A stretch of DNA of 64,000 bases from JARFVT01 sp036677425. Lineage in GTDB: Bacteria > Pseudomonadota > Alphaproteobacteria > UBA8366 > Aestuariispiraceae. The notes below the pieces were generated by a model that was not told the DNA's origin, did no database searches, and saw nothing but the letters and a program-made list of their open reading frames with translations. Location of the stretch: assembly GCA_036677425.1 (NCBI GenBank), contig JARFVT010000013.1, positions 682,001-746,000 of the forward strand. The letters are read 5' to 3'. The position numbers and the translations under genes were made by a program. This document shows, one piece after another, positions 27,348 to 36,384 of this stretch; within the stretch, counting starts at the first letter, position 1; every line of letters begins with the position of its first letter.

Positions 27348-28844
27348 ATGGATTTTACCGTTGCCCTTGTTGGCAGGCCAAATGTTGGCAAATCAACATT
27401 ATTTAATCGTTTAGTTGGCAAAAAGCTAGCCCTTGTTGATGATCGCCCAGGCGTTACCCGTGATCGCCGCGAAGGCAATGGCAAAATTGCCGATATGCGC
27501 TTTAGAGTGCTGGATACGGCGGGGCTTGAAGAAGCATTCGACGATAGTTTAGAGGCAAGAATGCGCCAACAAACGGAAGAAGCATTGATAGAGGCCGATG
27601 CCGTATTTTTCATGATCGATGCGCGGTCTGGTGTAACCCCACTTGACGAGCATTTTGCCCAATATTTACGAAAACATGATACAACGGTGTATTTAATTGC
27701 CAATAAATGCGAAGGCAAAATGGCACAACATAGCCTATCTGAATGTTATAAATTAGGGCTTGGCGACCCGATCGCCATATCTGCCGAACATGGGGAGGGT
27801 ATTCTCGATCTATATCAAATATTATTACCCGCATGGCAGGATTATACGGAGTTATCAGAGGCCGCAAATAGCCATATTGAATTGGTAGATTTGGATAGCA
27901 TTGATATTGATGCTATAGATTTTGAAAATAAAGATTCTAAGAACCAAAATTCGGAAAACACAGATAAGGTCGAAGCCAATTATCATGTCGATAAAACAGG
28001 TAAAATAATTAATATTGATGATAATCGTCCAATTCAACTTGCCATAGTTGGCAGACCAAATGTTGGTAAATCCACATTGATTAATGCGCTTATTGGCAAG
28101 GATCGTCTGTTAACAGGACCAGAGGCAGGAATAACGCGGGATTCCATCGCCATCGATTGGCAATGGAAGGGGCGCGATTTTAAATTAATCGATACGGCGG
28201 GGTTACGCCGTCGTGGTCGCGTAGTGCAAAAAATTGAAAAATTATCGGCTGCGGATACAAGACGATCTATTCGTTTTGCCCAAGTTGTCGCATTGGTTCT
28301 TGATGCCAATGATATGTTAGAAAAACAAGATCTTATAATTGCTAATCAGGTGATTACCGAAGGCAGGGCGTTGGTTCTTGTGGTTAATAAATGGGATAGC
28401 ATCAAAAATAAACAGGCAGCATTGGAAAAATTAAGCGATCGAATGCAATTATCATTGCCACAGGTGCGCGGCATTCCGTTTGTTACCGTATCGGCCTTGA
28501 ACGGCAAAAATCTGCATAAAATCATGGATGAAGTGCTTGAAATATATAAAATATGGAACAGCCGCATACCAACCGCCAGATTAAATGAATGGTTGGCGCA
28601 AATGACCGAGATGCACCCGCCACCCTTGACCCATGGCAGGCGGATAAAATTGCGTTACATGACGCAGGCAAAAACCAGACCGCCAACATTTGCATCATTC
28701 ATTTCTGTACCCGAAGATTTACCCGCATCATATATGCGTTATTTAATCAACGGCTTGCGGCAAGATTTCGACCTATGGGGCGTGCCGTTGCGTATTATGA
28801 TGCGTAAGGGTAAAAATCCATATGCACCAAAACGTAAACGGTAA
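27348..28844 (+). CDS. der: GTPase Der (EngA), ribosome assembly
   Basis: Der has two consecutive GTPase domains and is needed for maturation of the large ribosomal subunit. The 498-residue protein shows GRPNVGKST at about residues 8-16 and again near 231-239, each followed by DTAGL and N/TKxD-type motifs (NKCE, NKWD). A C-terminal KH-like domain ends in KNPYAPKRKR. The linker between the GTPase domains (about 185-215) is acidic and longer than in E. coli. It starts 9 bp after the bamB stop with AAGGAAA upstream. Confidence 0.97.
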   Translation: MDFTVALVGRPNVGKSTLFNRLVGKKLALVDDRPGVTRDRREGNGKIADMRFRVLDTAGLEEAFDDSLEARMRQQTEEALIEADAVFFMIDARSGVTPLDEHFAQYLRKHDTTVYLIANKCEGKMAQHSLSECYKLGLGDPIAISAEHGEGILDLYQILLPAWQDYTELSEAANSHIELVDLDSIDIDAIDFENKDSKNQNSENTDKVEANYHVDKTGKIINIDDNRPIQLAIVGRPNVGKSTLINALIGKDRLLTGPEAGITRDSIAIDWQWKGRDFKLIDTAGLRRRGRVVQKIEKLSAADTRRSIRFAQVVALVLDANDMLEKQDLIIANQVITEGRALVLVVNKWDSIKNKQAALEKLSDRMQLSLPQVRGIPFVTVSALNGKNLHKIMDEVLEIYKIWNSRIPTARLNEWLAQMTEMHPPPLTHGRRIKLRYMTQAKTRPPTFASFISVPEDLPASYMRYLINGLRQDFDLWGVPLRIMMRKGKNPYAPKRKR

Positions 28845-28889
28845 TAAAATATGGCTCATATTAATATATAATTAGCGGGAATCGATAAA

Positions 28890-29330
28890 ATGGCATTATC
28901 ATATAAAAAAATATTTAATATTTCGATGCTATTTGCCGCATCATTATTATTAAATGCCTGTATTTCCATGCCTGAAAGCCTGACATTGTCATTGCCTGCG
29001 ACAGAGGCAAAAGAATTTGATGGCATTTGGAATGGCAGATTAACCCTGTCGATTGGTGAAGAAAAATGCATAAGACGGACGCAAATCACGGTAAAAATTA
29101 ATGGTGGGACATTAAGTGGGCGGACAAAATTTAAAAATTATGATGCCAATATAAGCGGTATAGTTGGCGATGATGGTAATCTGGTTAACGGTCGAGTTAA
29201 TGTCTCTCGCGATTTTTATAGCTATGATATCACTGGTGATTTCAATGGTGATGATGCTAGTGGCAGCTGGAAAAATAAATCATGTATGGGTAAATGGAAA
29301 TTACACCGTATCAGGCGGAGTGTTTTATAA
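28890..29330 (+). CDS. Putative lipoprotein, unknown function
   Basis: This 146-residue protein begins with a basic, hydrophobic signal and a lipobox (LLNAC, Cys at about residue 24). The mature part is rich in Gly, Asn and Asp and reads as a small beta-sandwich: it opens FDGIWNGRLTLSIG and later has ITGDFNGDDASGSWKN, the pattern seen in small secreted or lipid-anchored domains that distinguish wild-type substrate from W-G-x strands. Two remaining Cys (in EKCIRR and SCMGKW) may pair. It follows der by 45 bp, perhaps in the same operon. I do not recognise a family. Confidence 0.65.
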   Translation: MALSYKKIFNISMLFAASLLLNACISMPESLTLSLPATEAKEFDGIWNGRLTLSIGEEKCIRRTQITVKINGGTLSGRTKFKNYDANISGIVGDDGNLVNGRVNVSRDFYSYDITGDFNGDDASGSWKNKSCMGKWKLHRIRRSVL

Positions 29331-29341
29331 GAAGTTAGGAT

Positions 29342-30257
29342 TATTCTACTATTCTTGATAATTCCTCAAAAGCTAAAGATAACTGCTTAATAAGGGAGTT
29401 ATAAATATCAGGTAATTGTGCTTCTTCGTTTAGATTTAGTCTAGATTTTATTGTTGTTAGGCGGTTTTTGTAACCATCATTTGATCCTAAATGGGAATAT
29501 GCAATGCGAAAATCATAAAGAACATATAATGGGCAAATTTTTTATTAAATCTTTTGAAACACTGCTCTAAAAACTCAGAACGAATTTTGAATAAATGATC
29601 TTCTTTAGAATGCTCAGAAGGCTGACACATAATCTGTGCATCATAAAATTCAGAGCCAATAGAATGGTCGGATTCAATATTTTCTGATCTTAAATAATAT
29701 TGTTCATTAACTGGTAGCTTTGCAATATCCCCCAACCACATAATCAATTTTCCATTTTTATTAATCCCAAAAGATATGCGGAAATTATCACCTAATCTTA
29801 TATTGCCATAAGTAGTTGAAGAAAAATCAAGTAGATATGTTGGCGATGCATCATATTTAATCAGCACTTCCCGATTAAAAAAGACGGGTGTTAAAAAACC
29901 TTCATCATACGGCCTTTTTAATCCTGGAATATATTCATAATCATCAGAGTCGTAAATGAATGATATTTGCGTAAAAGAAAATTTATGATTGGTTTTTTTT
30001 CGTATGAACTGTTCAAATATACTATCTTTTTTTATCGCTTGTTCGTGCGCAAGGATTATACAATGTTTCGAACGGTTTGGTAGAAAATTTAAATCACATT
30101 CTTCACAATGTAATGTCGGTAACCCTGTTATCTGTATATTTATACCAGAAATATTTTAATAAAACTCTTCAAATATCAGATCTAAATTACCATTGCAATT
30201 ATTGCAGTAAATGCTTTGTGTTTTTTCATCAGTTGGGTAAATATCATCTAAATTCAT
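29342..30257 (-). pseudogene. Degraded gene with N-terminal zinc-ribbon (YgiT/MqsA-like), nonsense and frameshift
   Basis: An AAAGGA site precedes an ATG at 30257. The frame then encodes YCNNCNGNL and, further on, a GLPTLHCEECD segment. These CxxC pairs resemble the zinc ribbon of MqsA/YgiT-type proteins. A TAA at 30156-30158 interrupts the frame at codon 34. The same frame then stays open for over 200 codons to a stop at 29487. Shifting by one base near the A-run around 29525-29530 continues the protein (YDFRIAYSHLGS onward) to a natural-looking end at 29342. The original protein was about 300 residues. I do not recognise its C-terminal domain. Two independent lesions make a decayed gene more likely than a read error. 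Confidence 0.65.
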
Positions 30258-30360
30258 ATTTTTCCTTTAGATATCAAGATATAATTGCGCGTATATATAG
30301 CATTAAAAACTAAATCCTGCAAACTCTGCCAATCATTATGTAGATTGGTTGTTTTTTATA

Positions 30361-30482
30361 TTTACGTGCTAACCGCGCGGCGGGCGGTCGCTATCTTTTT
30401 ATATCTACGCCTAACGGCGGCGGGCGGGTCGCCCTTGCTTCTTTTCTATTTTACGCACTAACCGCGCGGCGGGCAGTCGCCT
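30361..30482. repeat. GC-rich imperfect triplication (GCGGCGGGC motif)
   Basis: Three related blocks carry ACG..(C)TAAC.GCG(C)GGCGGGC..GTCGC near 30364, 30407 and 30456. They contrast sharply with the AT-rich surroundings. The middle block includes the left arm of the inverted repeat listed separately. Confidence 0.75.
30397..30422 (+). repeat. Left arm of a 26-bp inverted repeat bounding the 70-bp array
   Basis: These 26 bases match the reverse complement of 30873-30898 at 23 of 26 positions. The shared core is TACGCCTAACG.CGGC. Confidence 0.75.
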
Positions 30483-30599
30483 TTGCAATCACTTTGTGAT
30501 TGGTTGTGTTTGCCTTTAACTATGTAGCTTGCGTATATAGTTCTAAGCAAACCCCGAGTGGCGTAGCCACGACGACATGTTGCGTAATAATAAAGAGCT

Positions 30600-30866
30600 G
30601 CGAGAGCGAACAAGTGTGAGTACGCGAAGCGCGGCTTAGTGCAACGGTAAAAAACGAGCATTCTATAATGTGAGAGCGAACAAGAGAGAGTACGCGAAGC
30701 GCGGCTAAGTGAAAAGGTAAACAACGAGCATTCTTTAATGCGAGAGCGAACAAGTGTGAACACGCGAAGCGCGGCTTAGTGCAACGGTAAAAAACGAGCA
30801 TTCTTTAATGCGAGAGCGAACAAGTGTGAGTACGCGAAGCGCGGCTTAGTGCAACGATAAAAAGAA
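30600..30866. repeat. 70-bp tandem repeat array, 3.8 copies
   Basis: Units start at 30600, 30670, 30740 and 30810; the last is cut at about 57 bases. Each unit reads (G)CGAGAGCGAACAAG... then ACGCGAAGCGCGGC, ...TAAAAAACGAGCATTCT. Copies differ at a handful of sites. The array is GC-richer than its surroundings. There is no spacer variation, so it is not CRISPR. Open frames through it are repeat artefacts. Confidence 0.9.
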
Positions 30867-30872
30867 CCTTCC

Positions 30873-30898
30873 TGCCGTCGTTAGGCGTAAATATAAAA
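30873..30898 (-). repeat. Right arm of the 26-bp inverted repeat
   Basis: This is the partner of 30397-30422 (23/26 matches). Together they enclose about 500 bp containing the 70-bp array and end 67 bp before the EamA gene. Confidence 0.75.
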
Positions 30899-30965
30899 GT
30901 TGCTAAACCATAATAGTTTTATCATACTCAATAACTTCAACTATTTTTATAGAAGTTAAAGTCTT

Positions 30966-31861
30966 ATGAATATACGAATTAGACCAGAAATATTTGCCCT
31001 ACTTGCGGCAATTGCCAATGGAACAATTGGTCCGCTAAATCGATTTGGGTTTGCTTCAGGAGCAAGCCATCATTCAATAGCTTTTATAAAATGTTTTGGT
31101 GCTTTTTTAATAGTTCTAATATTCTGTTTGTCTCGTTCAAATATGAGAAAAGAATTATTAGAAACACGTTCTCAAACATGGCAGTTTGCTTTACTCAGTT
31201 TTTTAGGGGTATTCTGCCTTTATTTTTTTGAAACTTGGGCATTTGCAGAGGCAAGTATTCCGCTTGTTTCTTTTTTAATATATGCCGCTGGTGGTGGAAC
31301 AATTTTTCTTTCAGCAATTATATTGAAAGAAAAAATTGGGATAGCAAAATTAATAGCATTTTTGTTTTTATTAGGCGGCGTTTGGTTTATTTACGCTTAT
31401 GAAGGTAATGTTTCTGGTTCCCGATTAGGTGTTATTTTAGCGCTTTTGGGTGGGTTGGGATATGCAATTTTCATTTTCATGTCCAAATTTTTTGATGTAA
31501 AAAGCGGAGTTCCACAACTTGTGTGGCTTTTTGGTTTTGGAAGTTTATACCTTTTCATTCCTTGGGGATATTCGGGCTTTATCATGCCCCCAATAGCTGC
31601 ATATTGGTCGATCGGTTTACTTATAGTTCTTCCAACCATTGGTGGCTTCTGGTTGACAACACGGCTATTCAAGACGGTGAAGCAAGTAGTGTTCAAATAA
31701 TTGAAACTAGTGACCCACTCTTTGCATCAATACTCGCATTTTTTATATTTGGCGATACATTAAGCGAAGCTGGAATTATTGGCGCTACATTGATAATGAC
31801 AGGGCTTCTAGTCGCTCTCTATAAACCAGACTGGTTTAAAGGGTTGATGCGTATAAAGTGA
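30966..31861 (+). pseudogene. EamA-family drug/metabolite transporter, frameshifted
   Basis: EamA proteins are ten-helix inner-membrane exporters of metabolites or drugs. The first frame (30966-31700) gives about 230 residues with the first eight helices (for example AIANGTIGPLNRFGFASG, and FFETWAFAEASIPLVSFLIY). It then leaves the family at WLTTR. The downstream frame to 31861 continues AIQDGEASSVQIIETSDPLFASILAFFIFGD, the expected last two helices. One base is missing in the CGG near 31664-31666. The total would be a normal 298 residues. It is either a recent pseudogene or a single-base sequencing error. It lies just beyond the inverted-repeat-bounded array. Confidence 0.8.
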
Positions 31862-31910
31862 AAAACCCATAAAATAAACCGCTAAAACATGATGTTAATA
31901 GCGGCTTATT

Positions 31911-31987
31911 TGGTGGCTCCTCGCGGATTCGAACCGCGGACACATGGATTATGATTCCACCGCTCTAACCAACTGAGCTAAGGAGCC
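31911..31987 (-). tRNA. tRNA-Met (anticodon CAT), elongator type
   Basis: The minus-strand cloverleaf has acceptor GGCTCCT/AGGAGCC, a GTGGA/TCCAT anticodon stem and the loop ATCATAA, giving CAT, with a CGCGG TTCGAAT CCGCG T-arm and an encoded CCA. The paired first base and T-arm suit elongator tRNA-Met. A CAT-anticodon isoleucine tRNA (lysidine-modified) cannot be fully excluded by reading. Confidence 0.9.
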
Positions 31988-32039
31988 TTAATATTTCATG
32001 CGGGTTTTAACTTTGCTTTGCCATGCTGTCAAGCTATGC

Positions 32040-32087
32040 GTGATAATTATTGTGATAATTATTGTGATAAATATTGTGATAAATATC
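32040..32087. repeat. 12-bp tandem repeat, 4 copies
   Basis: GTGATAATTATT occurs twice, then GTGATAAATATT and GTGATAAATATC. The array ends one base before the mnmA stop codon on the minus strand. Confidence 0.9.
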
Positions 32088-32088
32088 A

Positions 32089-33222
32089 TTAAATATTTTT
32101 AGCCATAATCCAGCCACCGCCAAGAACCCTTGTGCCATCATAAAAAACACAGGCTTGTCCCGGTGATACGCCGTATAAATCTTGCTTGAAACTTACCTTC
32201 ACATCGCCAATTTCAGTAACAGTAACAATTGCCGCAACCGGTTGCATTGCTGACCTTATTTTGACTTTAATATCATATGGGTGGTCGCTTAATTTATCAT
32301 CACCTAGCCAATTTATATCTTTTAATAATATATTTTTCACCGCCAAGGCAGCTTGCGGCCCAACAAGCACCTGTTGAGATTTTGCATTAATGCCAACCAC
32401 ATATAACGGGTCGGTATTATCTTTGCGTCCACCAATGCCAATGCCGCGCCTTTGACCAATTGTGTAATTTATAATGCCATCATGCCGCCCCATTATCTTG
32501 CCATCGATATGGATTATATCACCCGCAATACAGGCATCAGGGCGCAGGCTTTTGACTATATCGGCATAATTGCCATTGGGAACAAAACAAATATCTTGGC
32601 TATCTGGTTTATCGGCAACGGATAAATTAAACCGCTTTGCATGTTCTCTGGTTTCAGATTTTGGCATATCGCCCAATGGAAAACGCAAATATTCTAATTC
32701 ATCTTGTCTGGTGGTGAATAGAAAATAACTTTGATCCTTTGAAAGATCACGCGCCATATGCAATTCTGCGCCATTTTTACCTTGAATTTGACGAACATAA
32801 TGCCCAGTTGCCATGGCTTCTGCGCCTAGATCTTTTGCGGTTGTTAATAAATCTTTAAATTTAACATTTTGATTGCATTTGATACATGGAATTGGCGTTT
32901 CACCACGAGCATAGGAATCGGCAAAATCGACTATCACTTCATCTTTAAATTTACTTTCATAATCAAGCACATAATGAGGGAAATTTAAATTATCAGCCAC
33001 CAATCTTGCATCATGAATATCTTGTCCAGCGCAACATGCACCGCTGCGTTGAATGGCTTCACCATGATTATAAAGCTGCAAAGTGATGCCAACTACATCA
33101 TAATTTTCTTCATGTAATAGGGCCGCAGTAACCGACGAATCGACCCCACCTGACATGGCGACGACTATTCTGGTATCTTTTGCGGGCTTATTAATACCCA
33201 TGGAATTTAGTTGTTTATTCAT
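32089..33222 (-). CDS. mnmA: tRNA-specific 2-thiouridylase MnmA
   Basis: MnmA adds sulfur to C2 of the wobble uridine of tRNA-Lys, -Glu and -Gln. The 377-residue protein has the PP-loop SGGVDSSV (about residues 25-32), the catalytic Cys in CIKCNQNVKF (about 128-137; the first Cys of the pair), the second active Cys in SQDICFV (about 222-228), and a C-terminal beta-barrel with SPGQACVFYDG. The start MNKQLNSMGINK is slightly long; the internal Met at residue 8 is an alternative. The gene is monocistronic, between tRNA-Met and the divergent hisG. Confidence 0.96.
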   Translation of the reverse strand: MNKQLNSMGINKPAKDTRIVVAMSGGVDSSVTAALLHEENYDVVGITLQLYNHGEAIQRSGACCAGQDIHDARLVADNLNFPHYVLDYESKFKDEVIVDFADSYARGETPIPCIKCNQNVKFKDLLTTAKDLGAEAMATGHYVRQIQGKNGAELHMARDLSKDQSYFLFTTRQDELEYLRFPLGDMPKSETREHAKRFNLSVADKPDSQDICFVPNGNYADIVKSLRPDACIAGDIIHIDGKIMGRHDGIINYTIGQRRGIGIGGRKDNTDPLYVVGINAKSQQVLVGPQAALAVKNILLKDINWLGDDKLSDHPYDIKVKIRSAMQPVAAIVTVTEIGDVKVSFKQDLYGVSPGQACVFYDGTRVLGGGWIMAKNI

Positions 33223-33368
33223 ATATGGAATATAGGTTTTTTATTGCAGACTGCAAGATAAAATCATTCATTTAAATATTATTATAGCGGATGTTAAAAT
33301 TGCTGGAATCTGTGGCGATCCTATGGCAAGAATATAATATATTATTTCAATCAGGGTAATTAAACGCG

Positions 33369-34028
33369 ATGAATGAAGATAAAATGGTATTAGCCGTACC
33401 AAAGGGGCGTATTTTAAAAGAATTACGACCAATTTTAGACGCAGTGGGTATAGAGCCAGAAGCGGCATTTGATGACCCCAAAGCGCGACAATTACGTTTT
33501 TATACTAATATAAAAAATCTTGATATCATTCGTGTGCGTTCGTTTGATGTGGCAACATTTGTCGCATTTGGCGCGGCACAATTGGGCATTGCTGGCAATG
33601 ATGTATTGATGGAATTTGATTATCCAGAAATTTATGCCCCTGTTGATTTAGATATCGGTCATTGCCGCATTAGTGTTGCGGAGGAAAAAAAATTAAGCCA
33701 AGATGATGACCCTGAACAATGGAGCCATATTCGCGTTGCCACAAAATATCCCAATATCACGCGGAAATATTTTGCCAATCGCGGCGTACAGGCCGAATGT
33801 ATAAAATTAAATGGCGCGATGGAACTTGCCCCCGGTATGGGATTATGCCGCCGTATTGTTGATTTGGTTTCAACAGGCAACACATTAAAAGAAAATGGCT
33901 TGGTTGAAATTGAAACAATCATTGAAATAACCAGCCGCCTTATCGTCAATCGTACCGCATTAAAAACCATGCCCGATAGCATCGGCGGTTGGGTCAATAA
34001 ATTTCAGGATGTGATGAATGGTAATTAG
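33369..34028 (+). CDS. hisG: ATP phosphoribosyltransferase, short form HisG
   Basis: HisG joins ATP and PRPP in the first step of histidine synthesis. At 219 residues it is the short form, which lacks the C-terminal regulatory domain and by family knowledge needs HisZ as partner; hisZ is not in this window. Visible are the N-terminal VPKGRILKEL (about residues 9-18), the GIAGNDVLMEF segment (about 73-83) and the PRPP-binding DLVSTGNTLKENGL near residue 165. Its stop overlaps the hisD start by 11 bp, giving tight translational coupling. Confidence 0.95.
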   Translation: MNEDKMVLAVPKGRILKELRPILDAVGIEPEAAFDDPKARQLRFYTNIKNLDIIRVRSFDVATFVAFGAAQLGIAGNDVLMEFDYPEIYAPVDLDIGHCRISVAEEKKLSQDDDPEQWSHIRVATKYPNITRKYFANRGVQAECIKLNGAMELAPGMGLCRRIVDLVSTGNTLKENGLVEIETIIEITSRLIVNRTALKTMPDSIGGWVNKFQDVMNGN

Positions 34029-35322
34029 ATTAGATTTAAATTCTCCTAAATTTAATAAAGATTTTACCGATTTGATTTCATCAAAAGATGAAATGAGCGC
34101 GGAGGTCGAAAATATTGCTGCGGATATCATAAAGAATGTCCGTAAATATGGCGATCAAGCAATATTTGATTATAGCCTAAAATTTGATAATTTAATAATT
34201 GATGCCACAACAATGCGATTTAGCGATGGTGAAATAACTTCGGCAAAGGAAAAATGTGATCCCGATGTCTATCAATCTTTAATATTTGCGGCACAGCGAA
34301 TTAAAGATTTTCACGAAAAAACCATGCCTGATGATCTAAGCTATATCGATGATCAAGGCGTTGGTTTGGCGGCGCGTTGGCGACCGGTTATGGCGGCGGG
34401 GCTTTATGTTCCGGGTGGCACTGCAAGCTATCCCAGTTCGGTTTTAATGAATGCGATCCCTGCTAATGTTGCGGGGGTTGAGCGAATTGTTATGGTCGTC
34501 CCTGCCCCAAATAATATTATTAACCCTGCGGTTTTGGCGGCTGCGGAAATTGCAGGCGTTACAGAAATATATAAAATTGGTGGCGCACAGGCAATTGCTG
34601 CATTGGCATATGGTAGTGCAACAATCAAACCAGTTGATAAAATTGTTGGGCCGGGTAACGCCTTTGTTGCGGCGGCTAAACGTTTGGTTTTTGGCAAGGT
34701 TGGCATTGATATGATAGCTGGACCATCGGAAATATTGGTGATTGCCGACGGTAAAAATGACCCATATTGGATAGCTATGGATCTAATGAGCCAAGCCGAA
34801 CATGATATATCGGCACAATCAATTTTAATTACCGATAATGAAGAATTTGCAGATGCGGTTGAAATGGCAATTACCGATATTTTAAAAACCCTGCCGCGTG
34901 CGGAAATAGCTAGCAAAAGCTGGGAAAATAACGGTGCGGTTATTATTGTGCCAAAATTAGAAGATGCAATTAAATTAGTTAATCAAATAGCACCAGAACA
35001 TTTGGAACTTGCAATCGATCAAGCCGAAGAATTCTCTGAAAAAATAATCAATGCGGGCGCAATATTTTTAGGTCGCTACACACCAGAAGCCATTGGCGAT
35101 TATGTCGCTGGACCTAATCATGTATTACCAACAGCTGGATCAGCCAAATTCTCCAGCGGGTTAGGGGTGTTGGATTTTATGAAACGCACAAGTTTGGTTA
35201 AATGCGATGTAGGTAGCTTACGAAAAATAGGAATGGCAGCAGTAAATCTTGCCACGGCAGAAGGTCTTGGCGCGCATGCAAAATCAGTTGCAATCAGATT
35301 AAATATGCCAGTTAAAGATTAG
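34018..35322 (+). CDS. hisD: Histidinol dehydrogenase
   Basis: HisD carries out the last two oxidations of histidine synthesis, histidinol to histidine, with NAD+ and Zn2+. The 434-residue protein shows YVPGGTASYPSSVLM (about residues 128-142), the GPGNAFVAAAKR segment (about 211-222), the AGPSEILVIAD region, a catalytic Glu-His pair in APEHLEL, and the Zn-ligand stretch GPNHVLPTAGSAKF (about 362-375). The ATG overlaps the end of hisG. UPF0262, phosphatase, maf, RNase G and yacG follow in the same direction and may share the transcript. Confidence 0.97.
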   Translation: MVIRLDLNSPKFNKDFTDLISSKDEMSAEVENIAADIIKNVRKYGDQAIFDYSLKFDNLIIDATTMRFSDGEITSAKEKCDPDVYQSLIFAAQRIKDFHEKTMPDDLSYIDDQGVGLAARWRPVMAAGLYVPGGTASYPSSVLMNAIPANVAGVERIVMVVPAPNNIINPAVLAAAEIAGVTEIYKIGGAQAIAALAYGSATIKPVDKIVGPGNAFVAAAKRLVFGKVGIDMIAGPSEILVIADGKNDPYWIAMDLMSQAEHDISAQSILITDNEEFADAVEMAITDILKTLPRAEIASKSWENNGAVIIVPKLEDAIKLVNQIAPEHLELAIDQAEEFSEKIINAGAIFLGRYTPEAIGDYVAGPNHVLPTAGSAKFSSGLGVLDFMKRTSLVKCDVGSLRKIGMAAVNLATAEGLGAHAKSVAIRLNMPVKD

Positions 35323-35381
35323 ATGATTTGTTAAATTTATAAATATTTAGGGTTTTTATGAAATTCTCAAGAGGTGAATGA

Positions 35382-35873
35382 ATGTCAGAATGGGATAGTA
35401 AAATTGATTTTATCAGTGAAATAATTCTTGATGAAGAAACAGTAATCAGAAGATCACCAGAGGTCGAACATGAACGCGCAGTCGCACTTTATGATATTAA
35501 ATCAAGAAATCGCTTCCGCCTGTTGGGTAATAATATAGAAGGCCCGTATAAATTACGCCTTAGCATAGCAGATAATAAACGCTTGATGTTTCATTTAACC
35601 GATAATGACGATAATATTATCAAAGATATTTTATTAGCAATGAGTCCATTTCGTAGGTTAATAAGAGATTATTTCCAAATTTGCGAAAGTTATTTTGACG
35701 CTATTAAAAAATTATCACCGGCACAAATTGAAACAATTGATATGGCAAGGCGTGGTTTGCATAACGAAGGTGCAGAGCTATTAAAAGAGAGATTGGAAGA
35801 TAAAATTTCTATGGATAAGGCAACCACAAGGCGCATGTTTACCCTTATTTGTGTATTGCATATTCGCGGTTAA
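35382..35873 (+). CDS. UPF0262 family protein
   Basis: This 163-residue cytoplasmic protein of unknown function belongs to a family restricted to alphaproteobacteria. The conserved N-terminal part (FISEIILDEETVIRRSPEVEHERAVA, about residues 10-35) and the central SPFRRLIRDYF..CESYFDAI segment (about 88-109) are recognisable. It is commonly found directly after hisD, as here. It has an AGAGG site before the ATG. Its stop lies 2 bp before the likely start of the next gene, so the two are translationally coupled. Confidence 0.88.
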   Translation: MSEWDSKIDFISEIILDEETVIRRSPEVEHERAVALYDIKSRNRFRLLGNNIEGPYKLRLSIADNKRLMFHLTDNDDNIIKDILLAMSPFRRLIRDYFQICESYFDAIKKLSPAQIETIDMARRGLHNEGAELLKERLEDKISMDKATTRRMFTLICVLHIRG

Positions 35874-35875
35874 AT

Positions 35876-36346
35876 ATGGATTTAATAAACCCCATAGCAT
35901 CACCAATATTTACGGAAGAAATGCCAGATGCGGTTTTATTTTGTTGCACAATGAATTCAATCAGGTCTGCCATGGCCGAGGGCATAATGAAAAAATTGCA
36001 TGGCACGCAAATTTATGTAGATTCGGCAGGTGCACGCGAAGGTGAATTAAATGGTTTTGTTGTCCAAGTGATGAATGAAATTGATATTGATATGTCAAAT
36101 CATAATACAAAAACATTTGATGAAATGGAAGATAATTATTTTGATATCATCGTTGCATTATCACCAGAGGCACAGCATCATGCGGTCGAAATGACAAGAA
36201 CAATGGCCTGCGATGTGGAGTTTTGGAATACTTTTGACCCATCAATTATCGATGGTAGTAGAGATATACGGCTTGATTATTTCAGAAAAACCCGCGATCA
36301 AATAATGGCGCGGATAAAAAAACGTTTCCCCATAGCTGATGATTAA
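35876..36346 (+). CDS. Low-molecular-weight protein tyrosine phosphatase family
   Basis: This 156-residue protein of the LMW-PTP/arsenate reductase superfamily carries the catalytic loop CTMNSIRS (CX5R, about residues 22-29) and the rest of the fold (DSAGAREGELNGFVVQVM onward). Family members dephosphorylate protein tyrosines or reduce arsenate, and this alphaproteobacterial subgroup has unknown substrates. A longer in-frame start at 35849 lies within UPF0262; the ATG at 35876 (MDLINPI) is preferred because it abuts the upstream stop. In related genomes infA usually follows this gene; here maf follows directly after 38 bp. Confidence 0.85.
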   Translation: MDLINPIASPIFTEEMPDAVLFCCTMNSIRSAMAEGIMKKLHGTQIYVDSAGAREGELNGFVVQVMNEIDIDMSNHNTKTFDEMEDNYFDIIVALSPEAQHHAVEMTRTMACDVEFWNTFDPSIIDGSRDIRLDYFRKTRDQIMARIKKRFPIADD

Positions 36347-36384
36347 GGTAGTGGCCTTAAATTTTTTGAAAGATTATTATTTTA

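Noticed and set aside
30458..30801. Two repetitive minus-strand frames through the 70-bp array
   Set aside because: Their peptides are just translations of the repeat unit, rich in Arg, Ser and Cys with no ribosome site; shifts between copies show no selection on the frame.
30600..30866. Possible CRISPR array
   Set aside because: Units are contiguous with no variable spacers, and there are no cas genes in the window.
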